DNA of 64,000 nucleotides. It comes from Rhodopirellula halodulae. Its GTDB lineage: Bacteria > Planctomycetota > Planctomycetia > Pirellulales > Pirellulaceae. Of this stretch, positions 8,435-16,048 are shown one piece after another (position 1 is the first letter of the stretch; each line of letters opens with the position of its first letter). The notes beneath the pieces were generated by a model. The model ran no database searches, was not told where the DNA came from, and saw only the letters and a program-made list of their open reading frames with translations. The stretch is taken from NCBI RefSeq assembly GCF_020966775.1, contig NZ_JAJKFV010000029.1:1233001-1297000 (forward strand). Direction: 5' to 3'. The translations under genes were made by a program, and so were the position numbers.

Positions 8435-8915
8435 GGACAAATTCTCTGGATCAGAAAAATTGGGGGATGATCAAAGGCGAGCTGGGCCGATGCATAGGGA
8501 AGCGTGGGCAATCGATCCGCTCGTTCGGGCTCGCAACGCTGATGCGGTCCGAGGCCGGTGACACGGAAAAGCAAGACGCAGATGTCTCGCGGCTCCTTGT
8601 TAGGCGTTTGCCAAAGACGAGATGCTTTGCAGAAAATGGACCCATTGTGAACGCCAGGAACTGTGCTTTCGAACGGTTTTAGCTTCTCGGCCGTTCGTGC
8701 GTGAGAATCTTAGTCGGTTTCGTCGCCGAGTGTTGCCCGGGTGTTGCTTCGGGACCGAGGTTTCATGCTGAGGACTCGGATTGGCTCGTTTGGTACACGT
8801 GTCGGTAGGAAGCTGGGCAGAAACCCCGCGGTCGCCCTAGCAGATTGCCGGTCGATTGGATAAGCTTCCTCGCTTCGTTTTTGAAAACCACCATCCAACC
8901 AGTGTTGATGCCCTC
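8435..8915. other. Intergenic region upstream of rpmI
   Basis: About 480 bp between the divergently transcribed propeller gene and rpmI. Open frames here have no recognisable protein character. It should contain the promoter and leader of the rpmI-rplT-pheST cluster, but I see no clear promoter hexamers, no terminator hairpin and no infC gene. Confidence 0.5.
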
Positions 8916-9122
8916 ATGGGAACCAAAATCAAAACGCACAAGGGAACCAAGAAACGGTTCCGCCTGACCGCCACCGGCAAGGCTATGCACCGTCAAAGCG
9001 GTACCAGCCACCTGGCCAAAGGTTTGTCCAAGAAGCGTCGTCGTAATCTGCGTGGAACCACCGCAGTGGCTGAGTGCATGGAACCTACCATTCACGCAGC
9101 TCTCAACGGCAACAGCTACTGA
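8916..9122 (+). CDS. rpmI: 50S ribosomal protein L35
   Basis: Component of the large ribosomal subunit. The 68 residues begin MGTKIKTHKGTKKRF, run through TGKAMHRQSGTSHLAKGLSKK and continue with KRRRNLRGT, which is the L35 pattern. The start is the ATG at 8916; the upstream in-frame extension to 8856 is not part of the family. It heads the rpmI-rplT-pheS-pheT cluster. The infC gene that normally precedes rpmI is absent. Confidence 0.96.
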   Translation: MGTKIKTHKGTKKRFRLTATGKAMHRQSGTSHLAKGLSKKRRRNLRGTTAVAECMEPTIHAALNGNSY

Positions 9123-9280
9123 TCCGCAGACACCTTCTTTTTTCTTCCACCACGGAATCCCACGGCCACCTGGTTGGGCGGAACTTCGGAGTTGGTCTCG
9201 ATCGCGTTGATCGAGCTTTCTGCCGGGGCCTGAATCAGGACGACCCGAAAGATCACCACAGCATTTAGGAATTTCATTCG

Positions 9281-9637
9281 ATGCGTACGACCAAAGGTGC
9301 CGCACGTCGGCAATCCAAAAAACGTCTTTTCAAACGAGCCAAAGGTTTTCGCGGTGGCCGCGGGAATCTGACGCGTACCGTCAAAGAAACCCTGCTCCGT
9401 TCGGGCGCGTTCGCATTTCGTGACCGTCGCGTCCGCAAACGTGAATTCCGCAAGCTGTGGATTATTCGGATCAACGCCGCCGTGAAGCAACATGGTTTGC
9501 GTTACAGCGAGTTCATCCACGGATTGAACAAAGCTGGAATCCAGCTCGATCGCAAATCGTTGTCGGAAATGGCGATCCATGACGCCGCCGGCTTCAAGCA
9601 AGTTTGCGACAAGGTCAAAGAGACTCTGGCAGCCTAG
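9281..9637 (+). CDS. rplT: 50S ribosomal protein L20
   Basis: Large-subunit assembly protein that binds 23S rRNA. It is 118 residues, the usual length, beginning [20 protein letters not shown] and containing [26 protein letters not shown] and the C-terminal [12 protein letters not shown]. It lies 158 bp after rpmI. In other bacteria L20 represses its own operon by binding the leader mRNA; no such structure was verified here. Confidence 0.97.
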   Translation: MRTTKGAARRQSKKRLFKRAKGFRGGRGNLTRTVKETLLRSGAFAFRDRRVRKREFRKLWIIRINAAVKQHGLRYSEFIHGLNKAGIQLDRKSLSEMAIHDAAGFKQVCDKVKETLAA

Positions 9638-9646
9638 GTCGCCATC

Positions 9647-10690
9647 ATGTCACTCGATCAATTCCTCTCCCGACTGGACCAGCTCCAGTCGGACGCTGAA
9701 TCCGCGTTCACATCCGCCTCTGATGCGGGCACGCTCGAGGATGCTCGGGTGACGTTTTTGGGTGCCAAGAAAGGGCAGCTCAAAGACATCCAAAAAATGC
9801 TGGGCGGAATCGACAAGGCGGACAAGCCAACCGCCGGTCAAAAACTGAACGCGGTCAAGAACTCGATCAACGCCGCGTTTGAGGCTGCTCAGGAAAAGCT
9901 TTCCGGTGGGGATGAGGCGGGCGTTGACCCGACGTTTGATCCAACGCTGCCCGGTGTTCGACCAGCGATCGGGCACATCCACCCGATCACGCAAACGATT
10001 TCGCACCTGACGGAAATCATGGGGCGAATGGGTTTCGAAGTCGCCGAGGGCCCTGAGGTCGAAGACCCCTGGCACAACTTCGTGGCACTGAACATTCCCG
10101 AAGATCACCCCGCGCGAGATCCGCTGGACAATTTCTATTTGGCCACTGCCAAAGATCCTTCGGGAAAGGCTTCCGCCGACGCGGGTGACGAAGGATCGCA
10201 GTTGCTCCGCAGCCAAACCAGCACGGTGCAAATTCGCGTGATGAAACGCACGGCACCACCGATTCGCATCATCTCGTTGGGACGTGTTTATCGTCCGGAT
10301 GCTCCGGATGCGACACACTTCCCGATGTTCCATCAAATGGAAGGCCTGCTCGTCGACAAGAACGTCACCATGGCCAACCTGAAAACGGTGCTTCGCGTTT
10401 TCGCTAACAATTACCTTGGCGAAGATGTCGAGATTCGTTTCCGCCCATCGTTCTTCCCGTTCACGGAACCCAGCGTCGAAGTTGACTTCCTCTGGAATGG
10501 CACTTGGATCGAATTTGGCGGTGCCGGAATGGTTGATCCGAACGTTTTCGCGGCGGTCGGTTACGATCCCGAGGAAGTCAGCGGATTCGCGTTTGGTTTG
10601 GGCGTCGAGCGGTTGTGCATGCGGCGTCACGGCATCACCGACATTCGCGATTTGTACAGCGGCGATCTGCGGTTCCTGCAGCAGTTCTGA
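9647..10690 (+). CDS. pheS: Phenylalanine--tRNA ligase alpha subunit
   Basis: Catalytic subunit of the alpha2-beta2 class II synthetase that charges tRNA-Phe. A coiled-coil N-terminal region (1-90) is followed by the catalytic core: [20 protein letters not shown], motif 2 around [28 protein letters not shown], the [16 protein letters not shown] segment and motif 3 [15 protein letters not shown]. The 347 residues agree with the family. It starts 9 bp after rplT and is followed, after 122 bp, by pheT. Confidence 0.97.
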   Translation: MSLDQFLSRLDQLQSDAESAFTSASDAGTLEDARVTFLGAKKGQLKDIQKMLGGIDKADKPTAGQKLNAVKNSINAAFEAAQEKLSGGDEAGVDPTFDPTLPGVRPAIGHIHPITQTISHLTEIMGRMGFEVAEGPEVEDPWHNFVALNIPEDHPARDPLDNFYLATAKDPSGKASADAGDEGSQLLRSQTSTVQIRVMKRTAPPIRIISLGRVYRPDAPDATHFPMFHQMEGLLVDKNVTMANLKTVLRVFANNYLGEDVEIRFRPSFFPFTEPSVEVDFLWNGTWIEFGGAGMVDPNVFAAVGYDPEEVSGFAFGLGVERLCMRRHGITDIRDLYSGDLRFLQQF

Positions 10691-10812
10691 GAACCGGATC
10701 ACAAAGTGGTGAATTCGGCGGCTTGCTGCATGTCGGCGATTCACTGCTCAGGTGCCTGCGAATCAGACGTTCGGTCTTTCTATTCAATCCAACCTTTGCC
10801 TCCTTCACTCCC

Positions 10813-12858
10813 ATGCTTGTTTCTTGGAAATGGTTGTCGCGTTACGTCGATCTGACGCTTTCGCATGATGAATTGGTGGATCGTTTGAGCCTTTCTGGTT
10901 TGAACCACGAAGGAAGCGAAACCATCGACGGTGACGTCGTCATCGATTTGGAAGTGACCAGCAATCGTGGTGACTGTTTAGGACACATCGGAGTCGCTCG
11001 CGAGATCGCGGCATTGACGGATCAGAAGCTCAAGATTCCGACCGTTGAATTTCAAGAGGCGGGTGATTCGGTCGACAAGGCACTGTCCGTCGACAATCAA
11101 ATGACGGACGCTTGCCCCCGTTACACCGCGCGAGTCATTCGCGGGGTGAAGGTGGGTGAGAGCCCGCAGTGGTTGCAAGAATCGCTGAAAGCCGTCGGCA
11201 TTGGTGTCGTCAACAACGTGGTCGACATCACCAACTATGTGATGATGGAATGCGGCCAGCCACTGCACGCGTTTGATTTCGCCAAGGTCGGCGGCAAGCA
11301 GATTGTCGTTCGTTCGGGCAAGGACAAAGAGCAGCTCGAAGCGATTGATCACCGGAACTACGACGTCAATGAATCGACGTGCGTCATCGCGGATCAGTCC
11401 GAGGCATTGGCTATCGGCGGCGTGATGGGTGGAGCCTCGTCAGAGGTGACCGAAGGCACCACCGACATCGTTCTCGAGGCAGCCGATTTTGTTCCGTTGT
11501 CAGTGCGACGCACGGCCCGGCGTTTGAAATTACACAGCCCATCTTCGTTCCGATTCGAACGTCGCGTTGATCCCAAAGGTATCGATTGGGCGAGCCGTCG
11601 TGCGTGCCAGTTGATCACCGAAATCGCGGGAGGCACGGTTGCGTCTGGTGTGATCGATACGGCCAGTGACATTCCCGAACGAGAGTCGATCTTGCTTCGT
11701 CCCAAACGTGTCACGGCACTGCTCGGGATGGAAATCGAAACCGCTGAGCTCGACCGAATTCTGAAGTTGTTGGGTTGCGAAGTGTCTGCCTTCGCCGATG
11801 GTTTGCAGTGTGTCCCGCCGACGTGGCGTCATGACTTGACGCGCGAGGTTGATCTCATCGAAGAGGTCGCACGGATCCATGGCTACGACAAGATTCCCGA
11901 AGACGCACCCATTCCGGTGGCCCCCAGTAGTAAGCGGCGATTCGACACCGCCATGGAACGCATTCGCGGCGTGTTGACCGCGGCGGGAATCAGCGAGGCC
12001 ATGACTCCCAGCGTCGTGACCGAGAAGCTGGATCAGATGTTATCGCCTTGGACGGATCGTCCGGCGTTGCAGACTCGAACGTCCATGTTGGAAGGTGCTC
12101 GTACGCTACGTCGTTCATTGATTCCGAGTTTGCTGCAAAGTCGTGCGGCCAACTGGGCTTCGGCCAGCTTGCTTGCTGACTTGTTCGAGATCGCTCACGT
12201 TTACTTGCCGGCACCATCGGACAGTGACGATGCGTTGCTTCCCGACGAAACCTATCACGTCGGATTGATCGGTGGCGAAGACTTTTTTGCCATGAAAGGC
12301 ATCATCGAAACGCTGTGCGATCGATTGGGAATTGTGCTGGAGCTGGGGGTGAACCCCGTTTCGCGTGACGGTTTTGCCAAGGGCGGTGCGGTGGAGTTAT
12401 TGCTCCGCGATCCCGCTGGCAAAGAATCAATTGTCCTTGGTTTCCTGGGGTTCGTCGACGACAAGCTGGTCAAGCAATTCAAGCTGACCGGTCGCGTCGT
12501 GGCGGCTGAGCTTTCGGCGGGTGTTTTGGCGGATCAGTCGCGGTTGGTTCCGCAGCAGCAAGCCGTCAGTGCTTTCCCGTCGATCCAGCGAGACTTGAAT
12601 CTGGTCTTGCCTGAGTCGGTTCGCTGGAATGATTTGGCGGCTTTGGTGCAGAAGGCGGCCCAAGAACGTTTGGCTGATTTGACGTACCGCGAAACGTATC
12701 GCAACGAGAAGGTCGACGGTCCCGACAAGAAACGGGTGCTATTCTCGATGGAGCTGCAAAGCCAAACGGAGACGCTCAGCGGTAGCGACGCCGACGCGAT
12801 CATCAACGAGTTGGTTGCGTCGTGTGAAAAGCAGCTCGACGCAGTTTTGTTGCGGTAG
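10813..12858 (+). CDS. pheT: Phenylalanine--tRNA ligase beta subunit, short form
   Basis: Non-catalytic subunit that recognises and edits tRNA-Phe. It is 681 residues against about 795 in E. coli. The N-terminal MLVSWKWLSRYVDLTLS is followed almost directly by the DLEVTSNRGDCLGHIGVARE segment, so the tRNA-binding (EMAP-like) insertion present in most bacterial PheT is missing. The B3/B4 editing region (YTARVIRGVKVG, VDITNYVMMECGQPLHAFD), the B5 domain and the C-terminal FDX-ACB domain (SAFPSIQRDLNLVLPE) are present. The frame is open upstream to 10615, inside pheS, but the ATG at 10813 fits the family N-terminus. Confidence 0.95.
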   Translation: MLVSWKWLSRYVDLTLSHDELVDRLSLSGLNHEGSETIDGDVVIDLEVTSNRGDCLGHIGVAREIAALTDQKLKIPTVEFQEAGDSVDKALSVDNQMTDACPRYTARVIRGVKVGESPQWLQESLKAVGIGVVNNVVDITNYVMMECGQPLHAFDFAKVGGKQIVVRSGKDKEQLEAIDHRNYDVNESTCVIADQSEALAIGGVMGGASSEVTEGTTDIVLEAADFVPLSVRRTARRLKLHSPSSFRFERRVDPKGIDWASRRACQLITEIAGGTVASGVIDTASDIPERESILLRPKRVTALLGMEIETAELDRILKLLGCEVSAFADGLQCVPPTWRHDLTREVDLIEEVARIHGYDKIPEDAPIPVAPSSKRRFDTAMERIRGVLTAAGISEAMTPSVVTEKLDQMLSPWTDRPALQTRTSMLEGARTLRRSLIPSLLQSRAANWASASLLADLFEIAHVYLPAPSDSDDALLPDETYHVGLIGGEDFFAMKGIIETLCDRLGIVLELGVNPVSRDGFAKGGAVELLLRDPAGKESIVLGFLGFVDDKLVKQFKLTGRVVAAELSAGVLADQSRLVPQQQAVSAFPSIQRDLNLVLPESVRWNDLAALVQKAAQERLADLTYRETYRNEKVDGPDKKRVLFSMELQSQTETLSGSDADAIINELVASCEKQLDAVLLR

Positions 12859-13129
12859 GACGCGGGTTTCTGAGTCGCTGAGTTCCCGATGTGGCAGCGT
12901 CGGCGGCGAAAACTCGCGCGCCCGATCCGCGATGGATTCCCGCCCTTCAACCAGCGTCACCCTCTTTCAGACGCTAAATTTGGCGCAATCCGCATCGGAA
13001 TTGGACGAAATGTCGAAGAACAGCTCCTTCGCTTCCTTCGCGGGCTAGGTTTCTGAACAGCAGGATCCGTCCGTGGTTCGCTGTCGAGTTCGGGTGACCG
13101 GTTGGTCAGGTTGAACAGAACATTTCCCT

Positions 13130-13136
13130 GGGAGGT
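13130..13136 (+). promoter_or_regulatory. Strong Shine-Dalgarno before the first SPFH gene
   Basis: GGGAGGT lies six bases before the GTG at 13143 and decides that start. Strong sites like this are uncommon in the window. Confidence 0.6.
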
Positions 13137-13142
13137 AGCAGC

Positions 13143-14186
13143 GTGTTTTTCTTGGTTGGATTGCTCATGGGAGTCGGCTTCTACGCCGCTCTCAAAATAT
13201 TGATGGGGTGCCTCTACACCGTGCGCCCCGATCAGCGAGCGGTGGTCACGACGTTTGGTGCGGTGAACCGGCTCGGTGCTGGTTCAGACGCCGCCACAAT
13301 GTCGGATGATGAGCGCGAACGCTACGAATATCCTCAGGTGCAGGTGATCGGACCCGGCGGTCCCTATTTCAAGTTGCCGTGGCAACGCGTTCACAAGGTC
13401 AGTGTCGCAACCCAAACGGTCGATCTGACTTGGGATCCGTCCAAGGCTCAGGACACCATCGAAGCGGTCACCAAAGACAACCTCACGACCGGGGTTAACG
13501 GCCAGATCCGCTACCGAGTCAGCGAAAACAACCTGTACCCGTATCTGTTCGGCGTGGAGAGTCCGCTGGAGCACGTGATGGGGTACTTCGTTTCCGTCCT
13601 GCGGGAACGCATTGCCAACTTCGTTGATCCAAAAGGCCAAAGCTTGCTGGCGGACGCGGTGGCCGAAACCGAAGCGATCGCCGGTGCGGGTGAAGGCGAC
13701 TCGGAATCGACCGTCGAAACAAAAGCCAGTGCGGTGGAATTGTCCGAGGGCGTTTCAATCAACGACCTTCGCAAGAACCTGCCTTTGCTAAATCAGTACA
13801 TGGAAGAACAGTGTCGATCGACGACCGGTCGCTACGGCATTGAGTTGGACGCCGCGTTGATCACCGAAATCGACCCGCCCGCGGAAGTCGACCGGGCGCT
13901 GTCCGCCATCAATAGCACTCGCAACCAAGTCGCTGCCGACATCAGCACCGCTCGTGCCGATGCGGAACAGCAGATCACGATGAGTGCTCGTGCCGTTGAG
14001 ATCGCGACCAACAACGCTCAAGCGGAGGTGGCTCCACTTCACGAATTGGCGAACACGTTGGTCTCGATCAAGTCAGAAGGCGGATCCGATTGCTTGAAAG
14101 CGTATTTGCGAAACTTGCGAGTTCCGCTGTACAAGAACACCGAACGTATTTTGCAAACCGACTCCAAATCAGAAGGGAAGGCGTAA
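13143..14186 (+). CDS. SPFH/band-7 (HflK/prohibitin-like) membrane protein
   Basis: A membrane-anchored scaffold of the stomatin/prohibitin/flotillin/HflKC type. An N-terminal hydrophobic helix (1-25) leads into the SPFH domain: RPDQRAVVTTFGAVNR, PGGPYFKLPWQRVHKVSVATQTVDL, then DNLTTGVNGQIRYRVSE. A Ser/Glu-rich insertion (about 175-200) interrupts the domain, and an Ala/Glu-rich helix (SAINSTRNQVAADISTARADAEQQ) follows, as expected for oligomerising SPFH proteins. The GTG start has a GGGAGGT site. It ends 1 bp before a second SPFH gene; such pairs form hetero-oligomers, by analogy with HflK/HflC. Confidence 0.85.
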   Translation: MFFLVGLLMGVGFYAALKILMGCLYTVRPDQRAVVTTFGAVNRLGAGSDAATMSDDERERYEYPQVQVIGPGGPYFKLPWQRVHKVSVATQTVDLTWDPSKAQDTIEAVTKDNLTTGVNGQIRYRVSENNLYPYLFGVESPLEHVMGYFVSVLRERIANFVDPKGQSLLADAVAETEAIAGAGEGDSESTVETKASAVELSEGVSINDLRKNLPLLNQYMEEQCRSTTGRYGIELDAALITEIDPPAEVDRALSAINSTRNQVAADISTARADAEQQITMSARAVEIATNNAQAEVAPLHELANTLVSIKSEGGSDCLKAYLRNLRVPLYKNTERILQTDSKSEGKA

Positions 14187-14187
14187 C

Positions 14188-15060
14188 ATGGACGCGATTG
14201 GTTTTGTTCCCGGATTTGTGTTCGGGCTGATGTTGATTCCGATCATGCTCGGCATGGCTCGGTTCTTTGGATTGTTTAGCTGCGTCGATGAGTGTGAATC
14301 GCAAGTGTTCACGCTGTTCGGCAAGGTGCTTGGAGAAATTGACCAACCGGGTTTGCAGTTTCCGTTGGTTCACTTTGGAGCCAAAGCGATGCTGATCCCG
14401 TTCTTTGGCAAGAAGTACAAGGTCAACACGGCGCTGCGTCAGCACTACCTCCGCAGCCAAATGGTGAACTCAGAAGAAGGCACGCCGATGGGCGTTGGGA
14501 TTTGGTACGAGATGCAGGTCCAGGACCCCATCGCGTTTCTCTTCACCAACGCGAATCCAGATGGTTCGTTGCAGGCCAACGTGACCAGTTCGACCATCTC
14601 GACCCTGAGTAATCTCGAGATGGAAAAGATGCTGGAGGATCGCCACAGCCTTTCACGAACGGTTCGCCAAACGGTGTCGCCGCTTTCGGAAAAGTGGGGC
14701 TACCGATTGGGGTCGGTCTACATTCGAAAAGTGGCGTTCACGGACCGGCACATGGTCGAGAACATCACCGAGAAAGTCGTCAAGCGTTTGGTGCAGGTCA
14801 CCAGTGCGATGAAACAAGACGGCGAGAACCGCGTTGGGTTGATCAAGAGTGAAACCGCGTTGAAGGTTTCGACCAAAATGGCCGAAGCCGCGGCGGCGCG
14901 ACCCAGCGTCGTTGGCGAGAAGCTCAACGACATCGCCAAGCGTGATCCAGAGATTCTGGACGCGGTGTTGCAGGTGATGGAAGCGGAGAACCTGTTGCAG
15001 TCAGGTGCTTCGGTCAGCTTGTTGCCGTCGTCCGCCAACGTGTTGGTTCAAACCAATTGA
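14188..15060 (+). CDS. SPFH/band-7 domain protein, second of pair
   Basis: 290 residues with an N-terminal membrane helix (about 5-30) and an SPFH-like domain: VDECESQVFTLFGKVLGEI, DQPGLQFPLVHFGAKA, NSEEGTPMGVGIWYEMQVQDP, RTVRQTVSPLSEKWGYRLGSVYIRKV. It differs from its neighbour in lacking a long Ala/Glu coiled coil. The ATG starts 1 bp after the preceding stop, so both products are probably made in equal amounts and act together at the inner membrane. The biological role is not shown by sequence; HflKC-type control of membrane proteolysis is one possibility. Confidence 0.8.
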   Translation: MDAIGFVPGFVFGLMLIPIMLGMARFFGLFSCVDECESQVFTLFGKVLGEIDQPGLQFPLVHFGAKAMLIPFFGKKYKVNTALRQHYLRSQMVNSEEGTPMGVGIWYEMQVQDPIAFLFTNANPDGSLQANVTSSTISTLSNLEMEKMLEDRHSLSRTVRQTVSPLSEKWGYRLGSVYIRKVAFTDRHMVENITEKVVKRLVQVTSAMKQDGENRVGLIKSETALKVSTKMAEAAAARPSVVGEKLNDIAKRDPEILDAVLQVMEAENLLQSGASVSLLPSSANVLVQTN

Positions 15061-15088
15061 TCCAACGGTTGAGATGACCTGAGTTTCG

Positions 15089-15892
15089 ATGCCGTTCACT
15101 CCGACGCATGTTGCAGCCGCGATTCCGATCGCTTGGTTGGCCCGGTGGCGACTGCCGTTTTCGGCGCTCGCCATAGGGTGCATGATTCCGGATGCCGGCG
15201 TCTTCTTCCCCATGTTGTTCAGCTATGAATCGCTGCACAGCGTTCGTGGATTGTTTGTCGACTGCGTGCCGATGGGAGTGGCGGCGTACTTCGTCTTTCA
15301 TCTGTTGATCAAGCAGCCCGCCGTCGAGTTGTTGCCCGAGCCGTTGAGGTCTCGCGTGCGTGCCATCGCGGACCGTCCGGTTTCTCTCGAGTGGCAATCC
15401 ATCTTGTTGGTGGCGGTTTGCGTCCTGGTCGGTGCGTCGACGCATGTGCTTTGGGATTCTTTCACGCACCAGCACCGATGGGGATCGCGGATTGCGATGC
15501 CGATTCTGTCGAGTGTCGCGTTTGAGGTTTCAGGTCGACCGGTTCGATGGTTCGCTGTGGCTCAGCACCTGTCGTCTTTGTTCTTGTTGCCGCCGATGGG
15601 ACTGGTGGTCGTGCGGTGGTTGTGGAAGCAACCCGCAAGCCAAGAAGAATCCAAGCGGACTCGAATCCCAGATTGGGTCACGATGTCGGTACTTGGTGTC
15701 GGCTCGGTTCTGATGATGGCGTATGCCGCCTGGGTTTATGCGGCCTACACGCGGTTCGGGATCACCTTCGCATTGCGGCAAAGCGTCATGGTGTTTGGAG
15801 CCATCGCGATGGTGAGTTTGATTGCCTACAGCATCGTGATGCATACGGTCTGGTCGCGAGTCGAAGCCTCGTCCAAACAAGACACCTCCTAG
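15089..15892 (+). CDS. DUF4184-family integral membrane protein
   Basis: 267 residues starting MPFTPTHVAAAIPIAWL and followed by a GCMIPDAGVFFP segment, the hallmark start of DUF4184 proteins (His in PTHVA and Asp in IPD are conserved). About six hydrophobic segments run to the C-terminus, with HVLWDSFTHQHRWG in the middle as a second His/Asp-containing loop. The arrangement recalls membrane metal-dependent hydrolases such as the YdjM/YbcI group, but the activity is unknown. It lies 28 bp after the SPFH pair on the same strand and may belong to that unit. Confidence 0.8.
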   Translation: MPFTPTHVAAAIPIAWLARWRLPFSALAIGCMIPDAGVFFPMLFSYESLHSVRGLFVDCVPMGVAAYFVFHLLIKQPAVELLPEPLRSRVRAIADRPVSLEWQSILLVAVCVLVGASTHVLWDSFTHQHRWGSRIAMPILSSVAFEVSGRPVRWFAVAQHLSSLFLLPPMGLVVVRWLWKQPASQEESKRTRIPDWVTMSVLGVGSVLMMAYAAWVYAAYTRFGITFALRQSVMVFGAIAMVSLIAYSIVMHTVWSRVEASSKQDTS

Positions 15893-15926
15893 CAAGATCG
15901 CCCGGACCTGCATCAACCCACAACCT

Positions 15927-16035
15927 GTAGCACGATGGTCCCCATCGTGATTAGCACTCTGTTCACCGTAGCACGATGGTCCTTCATCGTGATCTCTCAA
16001 ACCAGGCAACTCGGTGGGGGACCACCGAGCTACGG
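15927..16035. repeat. Cluster of three related hairpin repeats
   Basis: Three short elements sit between two convergent genes. Element 1 (15927-15950) and element 2 (15968-15992) both start GTAGCACGATGGTCC on the plus strand; element 3 (16005-16035) is in reverse orientation and starts GTAGCTCGGTGGTCC on the minus strand. Each folds into a hairpin: CACGATGG/CCATCGTG, CACGATG/CATCGTG and CTCGGTGG/CCACCGAG. Element 3 keeps pairing by compensatory changes. They look like REP/RIT-type extragenic palindromes. Confidence 0.75.
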
Positions 16036-16048
16036 TTGAGGTGATGGA

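Noticed and set aside
8763-9305. 180-codon minus-strand frame over rpmI
   Set aside because: Antisense shadow of rpmI and its flanks.
9650-10744. 364-codon open frame on the minus strand
   Set aside because: It lies opposite pheS, and its sequence shows no domain; pheS has a complete family match.
12815-13048. 77-codon plus-strand frame after pheT
   Set aside because: It overlaps the pheT end, has no start signal and shows no conserved pattern.
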